The notes under the pieces: model-generated
What the model saw: only the letters and a program-made list of their open reading frames with translations
The model's database searches: none
Told to the model about the DNA's origin: nothing
Source: an uncultured Lachnospiraceae bacterium
GTDB taxonomy: Bacteria; Bacillota; Clostridia; Lachnospirales; Lachnospiraceae
DNA: 20,840 bases
Direction of reading: 5' to 3'
NCBI GenBank assembly: GCA_910588565.1
Contig: CAJUPF010000054.1
Location: forward strand, 1 to 20,840
Program-made: the position numbers and the translations under genes
Part shown: one piece after another, positions 14,529-20,840 of the stretch
Layout: each line of letters opens with the position of its first letter
Numbering within the stretch: position 1 is the first letter of the stretch

Positions 14529-17500
14529 TTATTTCTGGATTTTCACGCTCTTCTTCTGTCCCTTTGATTTCAGCAGCTTCTTATATTTATTCAGCTTGCT
14601 CTTAGGAACTGTGATCTTGGCATTTTTATGAATGCCTTTGAATGCGTTCTTTCCAACCGATTTCAGATTGGTTGCTTTAATTGTAATCTTCTTTAACTTA
14701 CTGCACTTTTCAAACGCTTTTGTCTCAATCTTGGTTACTTTCTTTCCGATTGTCGCGCTTGCTGCTTTTTTGCATCCTGAGAATGCGCTCTTGCCAATCA
14801 CAGTGATTGCAAAGCTCTTACCTCCAATCTTTACGGAATCAGCAACGGTAATCTTTGTCAGCTTATTCTTTGTGGACTTGTTCTTTACGCCTGTCAGCGT
14901 TACAGTGCCTTTGCCGCTGGTATTGGCATTGGTGATCTTATACTTGTAATTTCCTACGGTATAGGACGCATTTTTCTTTACTATAATCTTAAAGGTTGTG
15001 GTAAGCGTTCCCTTATAATTTCCTGTTCCAGTAATTGTCACGGTCGCTGTTCCGATATTCTTATTATTGCTGTAAGCTACCGTATAGTCCGTATCTTTTA
15101 CTAATGCCTTTCCGTTATAGGTTACAGTTACTGCAGGAGTCAGGGCTTTTCCGGTGAATTTCTGATCGGAGATTGCCGCTGCTTTTGCCGCTGCGATATC
15201 CACAATCGTCTGGGTTCCGCCGCCCTGTGCTTCAATCTTAAAAGCAGCCGTAAGTGTTCCCGTATAGCTTCCGATTCCGGTGATTGTTACGGTTGCTGTT
15301 CCGACATTTATATTGTTGCTGTAGCTTACCTTATAATCGGTATCTTTCACCAGTGTTTTTCCGCCATACGTAACCGTTACTGCAGGCGTCAGCGCTGTTC
15401 CGGTATATTTCTGATTCGGAATTGCCGCTACTGTTGCTTTGGAGATATCCGTAAGGCTAGGCTTTGTGCCGATAAGTTCTTCGTACTTTTCTTCTGCTGC
15501 AACAAGAACATCGTAATTGCTTACCGCAGCTCTCTGGAATATATTCAATGCATTATATGCCTTACGTGCATCTAGAATCCTGTTATGGCATGCATCTGTG
15601 TCGTCTACCGTACCAATCTTTTCAATCAGATCTATAGCTGCCTTTGCCGCATCTGCGCTGGCTTTTGCAAAGCTCTTCTCTGCAGCGGTAAGTATATCCA
15701 CATTCGTCACCATTGCCTTTAATTCATCTGACAAGGATTCATATGCCATACGCGCATCATAAATCAGCTTCCGGCTGTCTTCTGTTGCCTCTACTGTTCC
15801 AATTGCATTGATCATATTTATAACGTTTTGAGCGACACTTGCTTTATCTAACATTACCTTCCAGCGGTATACCCCAATAGACTGTGTATTCTCATCTTCC
15901 AGATTTACCGTCATAACCAGACGGATCGCCTTTGTGGTAATCTCATCGATATCAATCGTATTGTACTGATTCAGCTTATCTGCAACGCCCTTGTATTCTG
16001 TCCGCATTGTTGCATCCTGCCAGTTGCCGCTCGCATCCTGATACTGAATCTTCAATGTACCCGGTTTTCGATCCCACGGATAATTCTCATACCAGTATAT
16101 CTGCATCTGCTTTGTAGTAATCGCTTCGTTCCAGGTATACTGCAGATAGTGCGGCGTATCGTCTCTTGGCACGGTCCAGTTACTCCATCCAAGGCCATTG
16201 CCCAGAGAGGAAGACGAAGGCTCAAATGTGCTGTCATGGACGCCCTCAATCCTCGCACCGCTGTAAGTCTTATCTGACGTTACTTTTGCACTTGGGCCTG
16301 CATCATCCGCCGCACCGACAACCGTGCTGGTCTGCGCTTTATCAGCCATAGTCCAGATCAACATCTTAGAAGATGTCCTGTCAACATTGCCCGGCGTATA
16401 ATCTGCGTCATCTCCGCGGTTATTCCATGCATAGTAAGGAACTGCTTGGATCTTAATCGGTAAAAGCTCGCCATACATGCTGTACTTCGCATCGCCTGTG
16501 ATCTCTACAACGCCTTTCAGCAGCTCTTCATTGTAGTCCGCTTTCAGTTTTGCATTTCTTGGAATCACGATCTTTAACGGATCAAAGTCCTTAATTTCCG
16601 GATTCAGCTGTGCGTTCCCTGCTTTTTCCAGAGAATATACAATAGGCCCTCTCTGCAGTGCAATTCTGCCGTCATTTGTTGTAACGTTTGGATCCGCTTC
16701 TGTCTTTCTAATCTCCATCGGGATTTCAATCGTAACCTTATCATCTTTTGCCCATGTCCGGCTAATCGTTGCATAGCCTTTTTCAACAGCAGCATTTACT
16801 GTTTCTCCGTTTACTTTGATTGTAACAGTTTTGTTTGTCTGTTCCGCAACCCAGCCTGGAATCCGTACTTTCAGATTAAATGCTTTGGACTGTTTTGGAT
16901 TAACGGTCAGTTCTACATTGCCATCCCAAGGATAGTTGGTTTTCTGCGCAACATCTACAGAGGTTCCATTGATGGTTGTTGTTCCATTGCTTCCAACATA
17001 CATATTTACAAACAGATTGTCATTATGTACGGTATACATATACCCGCTTAACGCGGCAAGCGTCCGCATCAGGTTTGGCGGGCAGCAGGCGCATGAAAAC
17101 CATTCAGAACGCCAGTTGCCATTCTTTGCTTCCAGCAAAGTGCTGTAATAAAAACGGTTACCATCCAGGTTTGTACCTACCAGAATCGCGTTATACAGAG
17201 CCTTTTCCACGCTGTCTGCATACTTGCCGTCTTCGTATAACAGGTTCATCCTCTGATTCCAGTTCGCCATGGAAATCGCTGCGCAGATTTCACAGTAGGA
17301 CTGATCATTGGGCAGAACATAATCATCGCCAAATCCTTCTGAATCACTGCTGGGCGCTGTCGTTCCGATTCCGCCTGTGATATAGGTCTTCTTATTGGTT
17401 ACAGAATCCCAGATTTTGTCAAGGCTGTTTAAATATGCTTTCCGGTCTGTATTATTTTCCTCTAACGTCGTCGCCACATCCGTAACGCCCGCATAGAAAT

Positions 17501-19580
17501 AGCCTGCGCGGACTGAATGTCCTTTTGCGTTTGTTTCTTCTACAAACGGTGTCTTATCCTGAGAATAGGTATGTCCATAATATCCGCTGTCTCTGGGATT
17601 ACTGGTTATTTCGTCAGTTTCTTCATCATATTCCACTTCTCCACGCCTGTCGATAAAGATCTTTGCAGTCTTATAGTAATTATCTCCTGCGCCTGCACCT
17701 TCGTATTCTTCTGCCAGTTTTCCAAATTTCACCAATGCCAGCTCGATTTCCTCATGTCCAGGAACCTCATGACGGGCGCCGTTCTCTCCGAACAGGGAAA
17801 CAATATGATCCGCAAAACGCTTGCCTGCAACATACAGCCTGTAATCCGGCTTGCCGATACCTTCCGTATAACGCGTATACGCTACAACTGCCTCCAGAAA
17901 ATGGCCCGCATTGTACATTTCATGATTGGAGAAATTCTTCCAGCGGTGTGTTCCTGTAGATTCTCCTCCGGCATATGTGGTACTCCGCAATGTAAAGAAC
18001 GTATCAATATAGCCGTCCGCATACTGAACCTTTTCGATCTTTTCAATCCAGCTGTTTAAAGTACTTTGAAGTTTTGCCCTCTGCGCTTCAATCTCTTCTC
18101 CTGTATCGTTCTGAGTTGCAGAAAGCGTATAGGAAATCGCTTCAATACTCTTATAAATATCAGAATCCTGGAATACGAATCCACTAAACGCCTCATACTC
18201 TTCGCCGTTTAGTTTTTTAATTGCGTTGTCAAAGTTAGGTTCTCCGCCAGATGGCTTACTGATTTCCAGAATCGCCTTGTCCAGAGAAACAAGCGCATTG
18301 GTTTCCTGCTTTGGCGCCCAGAACGCATCGTTTAACTGCACGTTTTCAAATGTAACCTGGCGGTTGGATTCTGCAGCCGCTGCAGGCTCCTTCACCGTAA
18401 TCTCTGCCGCAGCGTCAAATTCCTTACCTTCATAGGCCGCTTTTCCTGTTACCGTAAAGGTCTTTCCAATCTTATCCTGCGCATACTCTGCCGGATCTAC
18501 CGCATCCCATGTAACCGGGATCAACTTAGACTCAAACGTTTCTCCCAGATCAACGTTATTGTTCTCTGTCTTCAGAGACGGCGTCGGATCGTCGAATATC
18601 AGCCCGTTGGCAACAACAGAATCCGGAAGAATCGGCGCAACGCCTGCAGCTGTAGATGTTTTGTAGGTGTCTATGCTTTCCACGCCTTCCACCTGGATTA
18701 CACGTGTACTCTCAACAGTTTTCCCGTCTTTGCTGGCAGTTAACTTCAAAGTAGCCTTACCCGCTTTTAACGCTTTTACTTTTACAGAACTGCCCGAAGC
18801 ATCTCCCTGAATCGCTGCTATATCCGAGGGTTCTACAGACCACGCATATGTGACTCCTGCAGCTGCTGTACTGGGTACGACGGCCGCCGAATAATCTTTT
18901 TCTTTACCCTCTCCGATACTGCTGCTTCCATTGATTGTAACTCCCTTAAGTTTATCTGCCTGAGTCTCTCCATTCATCACCTTCCAGCGGTAGATACCCA
19001 TTGCCTGTGCGCCAGTCCGTATCGTCATCAGAAGGCGGATGGATTTGGCGGTAATTTCTTGTATATCAATCACATTATACTGATCAATCTCCTGTGCGTC
19101 TGCATAATTACTGATCATAGAAGCATCCGTCCACTCCTCATCCGCACTGCCGCGGTACTGCACTTTCAGCGTGCCTGGAATCTTTGTATTTCCGCCGTCA
19201 TCATACCAGTAAATCCACATCTGGTTCACAGTAACCGCTTCGCTCCAGTCATACTGTACCCAGTGTTCACTGCCTTCAGCCTGGGGCTTCCAGTTCCCCC
19301 ATCCTTTCCCCGTTCCGCTATTAGAGGCTTCAGGTTCCCAGTCACTCTTGATTCCATCCAGCTTCTCCCAAGGCGCTGTATAATCCGATGTAACCGCTGC
19401 TGTCAGTCCATAATCGGTTGGCTCTACTGGCGAAGCAACCGCCGGATCATCCGATACGGCAGCTATCTCCCTGTCAGACTGTGCTGATGCAGACGTTTCC
19501 TCTGCCCCAATTGGCGCCGCTGGTATTACAGAAAAAACCATAGCTAAACTAAGCGCCCATGCCAATATTTTTCGTTTCAT
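14529..19580 (-). CDS. secreted multidomain GH127 beta-L-arabinofuranosidase-like glycosidase
   Basis: The 1683-residue protein has a signal peptide (1-26, likely cut after IGA), a discoidin/CBM32-like module (about 59-203), a Big-2-like domain (211-297) and an Ig-like domain (300-398). The GH127 catalytic region spans about 405-1080, followed by a second discoidin module (1086-1243), two FIVAR-like helical repeats (1249-1369), two YTGT-type repeats (1387-1532) and a Lys-rich BspA-like tail (1540-1683). Compared with Bifidobacterium HypBA1, E748 matches the acid/base E322. E764, C766, C832 and C833 match the zinc ligands E338, C340, C417 and C418, C832 being the nucleophile. The E748-E764 distance of 16 is identical. 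Family members remove beta-L-arabinofuranose from plant hydroxyproline-rich glycoproteins. GGGAGG lies 7 bases before the ATG. No LPXTG anchor is present. Confidence 0.95.
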   Translation of the reverse strand: MKRKILAWALSLAMVFSVIPAAPIGAEETSASAQSDREIAAVSDDPAVASPVEPTDYGLTAAVTSDYTAPWEKLDGIKSDWEPEASNSGTGKGWGNWKPQAEGSEHWVQYDWSEAVTVNQMWIYWYDDGGNTKIPGTLKVQYRGSADEEWTDASMISNYADAQEIDQYNVIDIQEITAKSIRLLMTIRTGAQAMGIYRWKVMNGETQADKLKGVTINGSSSIGEGKEKDYSAAVVPSTAAAGVTYAWSVEPSDIAAIQGDASGSSVKVKALKAGKATLKLTASKDGKTVESTRVIQVEGVESIDTYKTSTAAGVAPILPDSVVANGLIFDDPTPSLKTENNNVDLGETFESKLIPVTWDAVDPAEYAQDKIGKTFTVTGKAAYEGKEFDAAAEITVKEPAAAAESNRQVTFENVQLNDAFWAPKQETNALVSLDKAILEISKPSGGEPNFDNAIKKLNGEEYEAFSGFVFQDSDIYKSIEAISYTLSATQNDTGEEIEAQRAKLQSTLNSWIEKIEKVQYADGYIDTFFTLRSTTYAGGESTGTHRWKNFSNHEMYNAGHFLEAVVAYTRYTEGIGKPDYRLYVAGKRFADHIVSLFGENGARHEVPGHEEIELALVKFGKLAEEYEGAGAGDNYYKTAKIFIDRRGEVEYDEETDEITSNPRDSGYYGHTYSQDKTPFVEETNAKGHSVRAGYFYAGVTDVATTLEENNTDRKAYLNSLDKIWDSVTNKKTYITGGIGTTAPSSDSEGFGDDYVLPNDQSYCEICAAISMANWNQRMNLLYEDGKYADSVEKALYNAILVGTNLDGNRFYYSTLLEAKNGNWRSEWFSCACCPPNLMRTLAALSGYMYTVHNDNLFVNMYVGSNGTTTINGTSVDVAQKTNYPWDGNVELTVNPKQSKAFNLKVRIPGWVAEQTNKTVTIKVNGETVNAAVEKGYATISRTWAKDDKVTIEIPMEIRKTEADPNVTTNDGRIALQRGPIVYSLEKAGNAQLNPEIKDFDPLKIVIPRNAKLKADYNEELLKGVVEITGDAKYSMYGELLPIKIQAVPYYAWNNRGDDADYTPGNVDRTSSKMLIWTMADKAQTSTVVGAADDAGPSAKVTSDKTYSGARIEGVHDSTFEPSSSSLGNGLGWSNWTVPRDDTPHYLQYTWNEAITTKQMQIYWYENYPWDRKPGTLKIQYQDASGNWQDATMRTEYKGVADKLNQYNTIDIDEITTKAIRLVMTVNLEDENTQSIGVYRWKVMLDKASVAQNVINMINAIGTVEATEDSRKLIYDARMAYESLSDELKAMVTNVDILTAAEKSFAKASADAAKAAIDLIEKIGTVDDTDACHNRILDARKAYNALNIFQRAAVSNYDVLVAAEEKYEELIGTKPSLTDISKATVAAIPNQKYTGTALTPAVTVTYGGKTLVKDTDYKVSYSNNINVGTATVTITGIGSYTGTLTAAFKIEAQGGGTQTIVDIAAAKAAAISDQKFTGKALTPAVTVTYNGKALVKDTDYTVAYSNNKNIGTATVTITGTGNYKGTLTTTFKIIVKKNASYTVGNYKYKITNANTSGKGTVTLTGVKNKSTKNKLTKITVADSVKIGGKSFAITVIGKSAFSGCKKAASATIGKKVTKIETKAFEKCSKLKKITIKATNLKSVGKNAFKGIHKNAKITVPKSKLNKYKKLLKSKGQKKSVKIQK
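14985..15419 (-). repeat. two tandem YTGT-type repeats within the glycosidase
   Basis: Residues about 1388-1449 and 1471-1532 repeat the pattern TGxALTPAVTVTYxGKxLVKDTDY, then SNN.N.GTATVTITG.G.Y.GTLT..FKI. They are joined by a short linker with GGG and an Ala-rich stretch. Such Ig-like stalk repeats are common in cell-surface proteins of gut Firmicutes and probably hold the catalytic part away from the cell. Confidence 0.8.
15474..15836 (-). repeat. two FIVAR-like helical repeats within the glycosidase
   Basis: Residues about 1249-1305 and 1308-1369 share the pattern I..I.AIGTV..T..S...I.DAR.AY..L, then an aromatic or Leu/Lys-rich turn ending in VLTAAEKSF or VLVAAEEKY. The two copies are about 60 residues each and are predicted to be helical bundles. 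They are typical spacers in large secreted carbohydrate-active proteins. Confidence 0.65.
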
Positions 19581-19717
19581 TCGTTATCCTCCCTTTTCCT
19601 TCGTATTTTTCCCAGCCTTGCCGGGTACTCCGCTGCTATCTGTGTTCTATAATCACAGACGGCCGCTCCTTTTTTGAATCTCCTTTTCAAAAACCTCCTT
19701 CCTCCGACACTCTTCAT
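19577..19717 (-). CDS. possible short upstream ORF overlapping the glycosidase start
   Basis: A 46-residue frame starts at an ATG preceded by AAGGA at 6 bases, and its TGA overlaps the glycosidase ATG (ATGA, four bases). The product would be highly basic (GGRRFLKRRFKKG, GKIRRKRED) and matches nothing I know. The G-rich stretches here may instead be only leader sequence. It is listed because the four-base overlap is the geometry of translational coupling; it may be chance. Confidence 0.25.
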   Translation of the reverse strand: MKSVGGRRFLKRRFKKGAAVCDYRTQIAAEYPARLGKIRRKREDNE

Positions 19718-19738
19718 TTTATCCTTATAATAAATTTG

Positions 19739-19768
19739 ATCATAGGATAATTCACAAAAAATGCGCAA
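19739..19768 (-). promoter_or_regulatory. candidate promoter of the glycosidase gene
   Basis: -35 TTGCGC (19768-19763) and -10 TATGAT (19744-19739) on the minus strand are separated by 18 bp. The leader would be about 150 bases. The gap 19581-19995 otherwise holds an A+T-rich inverted repeat, the short basic ORF and the terminator of the upstream gene; nothing else was seen. Confidence 0.4.
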
Positions 19769-19776
19769 ATTTTAGT

Positions 19777-19794
19777 ATATAATTTATATTATAT
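19777..19794. promoter_or_regulatory. inverted repeat just upstream of the glycosidase promoter
   Basis: ATATAAT-TTAT-ATTATAT is a 7-bp inverted repeat immediately upstream of the proposed -35 box, flanked by the related motifs TGCGCAAATTT and TGCACAATTT. A regulator of sugar utilisation could bind here. The A+T richness makes a chance palindrome quite possible. Confidence 0.3.
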
Positions 19795-19923
19795 GCACAA
19801 TTTCCTTTCTGAAAAGAGTAGTATCTTACGCTTATAGCAATATTTTAATCTTATACATATTTTTTCAACACAAGCCATTCCAAAATCTTTTATACGAGAG
19901 CTTCCAAACACATCCGGCAGCAC

Positions 19924-19983
19924 AAAAAACTGCCAGGAAACGAATTTATCTGATTCTTACAGATAACTTCCATTCCTGACAGT
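19924..19983 (-). terminator. rho-independent terminator of the YjbR-MGMT gene
   Basis: On the minus strand ACTGTCAGGAA (19983-19973) pairs with TTCCTGGCAGT (19940-19930) with one G-U pair. Inside is a second stem TTATCTG/CAGATAA (19966-19960, 19952-19946). The outer stem is followed directly by TTTTTT (19929-19924). The gene's stop codon lies 13 bases upstream. Confidence 0.8.
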
Positions 19984-19995
19984 CCGTAATTGCTG

Positions 19996-20628
19996 TCACT
20001 TCATTCCATATTTCGCCAAATCCACTGTTCCATTGACAACTTCTATCCCATCCGCTTCCAGCAATTTAGCCTGGGCGCCTTCTCCGCCAAACGCAAATTC
20101 CCCGGCAAGCTCTCCTTTTGCATTTACCACCCGGTAGCAGGGAATTGCGTCCGGGTCCGGATTCTTATGCAGCGCATTCCCGACAGCCCTTGCCATCTTC
20201 TTATCTCCGGCCAGCGCAGCCACCTGTCCATACGTCGCAACCTTGCCTCTGGGAATTTTCTTTACTGCCTCATAAATCCGCTTAGACGGGGAATCTGTGA
20301 CAAGATCATAGCTTTCTGCTATCATCCGCCGGATATCCTTATCCGGAATTGTCCCGTCTAAAATAATCGTATTCCAATGTTCCTTATTCTGATGCCAGCC
20401 TGCTATAACAGACGAATAGGCATTCCGCCAGAACTCTCTCCACTCTGGAGCTACTTTTACATTCAGATTGATAAACCCATTCCTTTCGTAGGTCCAGAGA
20501 AACGCCTTTCTGCTTCCTTTTACCCTTACCAGCTGCCAGTTTTCATCATGAAACGGCGCTTCCTGATAGGTATCCGGAAAAGACAGGCCATATGCCAGCG
20601 CTTCTTCTCTTGTTTTCATACAGCACAT
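19996..20628 (-). CDS. YjbR/MmcQ-like domain fused to MGMT-like alkyltransferase domain
   Basis: The 210-residue protein starts at the ATG at 20628, with AAGGAG 9 bases upstream. Residues about 4-108 match the MmcQ/YjbR fold (CyaY-like, DNA-binding in some members): ALAYGLSFPDTYQEAPF, then FINLNVKVAPEW and GWHQNKEHWNTIIL. Residues about 113-205 match the DNA-binding half of O6-alkylguanine-DNA alkyltransferases: IPRGKVATYGQVAALAG, the arginine finger in ARAVGNALHKN (R147) and GEFAFGGEGAQ. The active-site motif is PCYRVV (163-168): Cys164 is kept, but the usual His is Tyr165. In MGMT that His helps activate the Cys, so it may be a slow repair enzyme or a damage sensor like the ATL proteins (PWHR). 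It is monocistronic. Confidence 0.9.
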   Translation of the reverse strand: MCCMKTREEALAYGLSFPDTYQEAPFHDENWQLVRVKGSRKAFLWTYERNGFINLNVKVAPEWREFWRNAYSSVIAGWHQNKEHWNTIILDGTIPDKDIRRMIAESYDLVTDSPSKRIYEAVKKIPRGKVATYGQVAALAGDKKMARAVGNALHKNPDPDAIPCYRVVNAKGELAGEFAFGGEGAQAKLLEADGIEVVNGTVDLAKYGMK

Positions 20629-20656
20629 CCTGCTCTGCTCCTTTATCTATATTTAA

Positions 20657-20685
20657 TTTATACTGTCACTTTTGTCTGTATCCAA
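20657..20685 (-). promoter_or_regulatory. weak promoter candidate for the YjbR-MGMT gene
   Basis: -10 TATAAA (20662-20657) lies 17 bp from TTGGAT (20685-20680), a poor -35. The short leader contains the AAGGAG ribosome binding site. It is listed as the best candidate in the 20629-20840 gap. Confidence 0.3.
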
Positions 20686-20789
20686 TGACAAACAATCGAA
20701 CAGCTTTTCTGCCGTATCTGATTATATCATATTCCGGTTGCTTTGTTTACTGTTTTATATGTTCGGATTCTGATGTAATATTTTGTTTT

Positions 20790-20827
20790 GTTACAGTTCA
20801 CGGCCTAACCCGGCCGCAAACTGTAAC
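20790..20827. repeat. near-perfect palindromic hairpin at the right edge
   Basis: GTTACAGTT (20790-20798) pairs with AACTGTAAC (20819-20827), with an inner CGGCC/GGCCG stem (20801-20805, 20812-20816). It could form a long hairpin or be a repeat-element end. T-rich sequence precedes it on the plus strand, so it could terminate a minus-strand gene lying beyond the window. Confidence 0.6.
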
Positions 20828-20840
20828 GCATCCAGCCCAT

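Noticed and set aside
14985..15419. CRISPR or tandem DNA repeat array
   Set aside because: The repeats are about 250 bp apart, only two in number, in frame and conserved as protein; they are protein-domain repeats.
17517..18059. 180-residue open frame antisense to the glycosidase gene
   Set aside because: It is Cys/Phe-rich with no recognisable domain or ribosome binding site and lies wholly opposite the conserved GH127 catalytic region; a shadow frame.

Overview
The window looks like chromosomal DNA of a gut Lachnospiraceae-type Firmicute (Clostridium cluster XIVa). This rests on the plsX-acpP-rnc-smc-ftsY order, the strong AGGAGG-type ribosome binding sites, small proteins typical of that family, and a secreted glycosidase with discoidin, Ig-like, YTGT-type and BspA-like repeats. 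It is an inference from gene content; no rRNA or tRNA gene is present to confirm it.

Layout. Positions 1-1218 (plus strand) hold a short suspected fragment at the left edge, an A+T-rich HTH regulator whose 5' end looks truncated, and a 79-residue Lachnospiraceae-type protein. That protein's terminator is shared with the convergent block. Positions 1195-10307 (minus strand) form a long block transcribed right to left: plsX, acpP, rnc, smc, ftsY, ilvA, then three small tightly overlapping genes (213 aa unknown, a nucleoside 2-deoxyribosyltransferase-like protein, and a Cys-rich 58 aa protein). The block joins phospholipid and fatty-acid synthesis, RNase III, chromosome condensation and the SRP receptor. 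A sigma-A type promoter lies just upstream of plsX.

Positions 10391-12264 are the most unusual part. One reading frame joins a pyruvate kinase catalytic region, without the usual C-terminal domain, to a complete SGNH (GDSL) hydrolase. A 176-bp non-coding MITE-like element with 18-bp terminal inverted repeats and an exact 8-bp target duplication has inserted in its last codons. Removing the element on paper restores a different, shorter C-terminus with its own stop codon. A small AAA/ABC-type ATPase gene (12322-13041) lies upstream on the same strand.

Positions 13113-14499 hold divergent promoters and a plus-strand operon of a membrane SPFH (band 7) protein and a ribbon-helix-helix DNA-binding protein. 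The operon promoter carries three TGATAT repeats spaced exactly 11 bp apart and ending in a 14-bp palindrome, a good candidate operator for the RHH protein. A bidirectional terminator follows.

Positions 14529-19580 encode one 1683-residue secreted GH127 beta-L-arabinofuranosidase-like enzyme on the minus strand. All catalytic and zinc-binding residues are present, flanked by two discoidin modules and several repeat modules. It stands alone, with no transporter or other sugar gene beside it. Positions 19996-20628 encode a fusion of a YjbR/MmcQ-like domain with an MGMT-like domain whose active-site motif reads PCYR instead of PCHR. No CRISPR array, prophage or complete transposase is visible.
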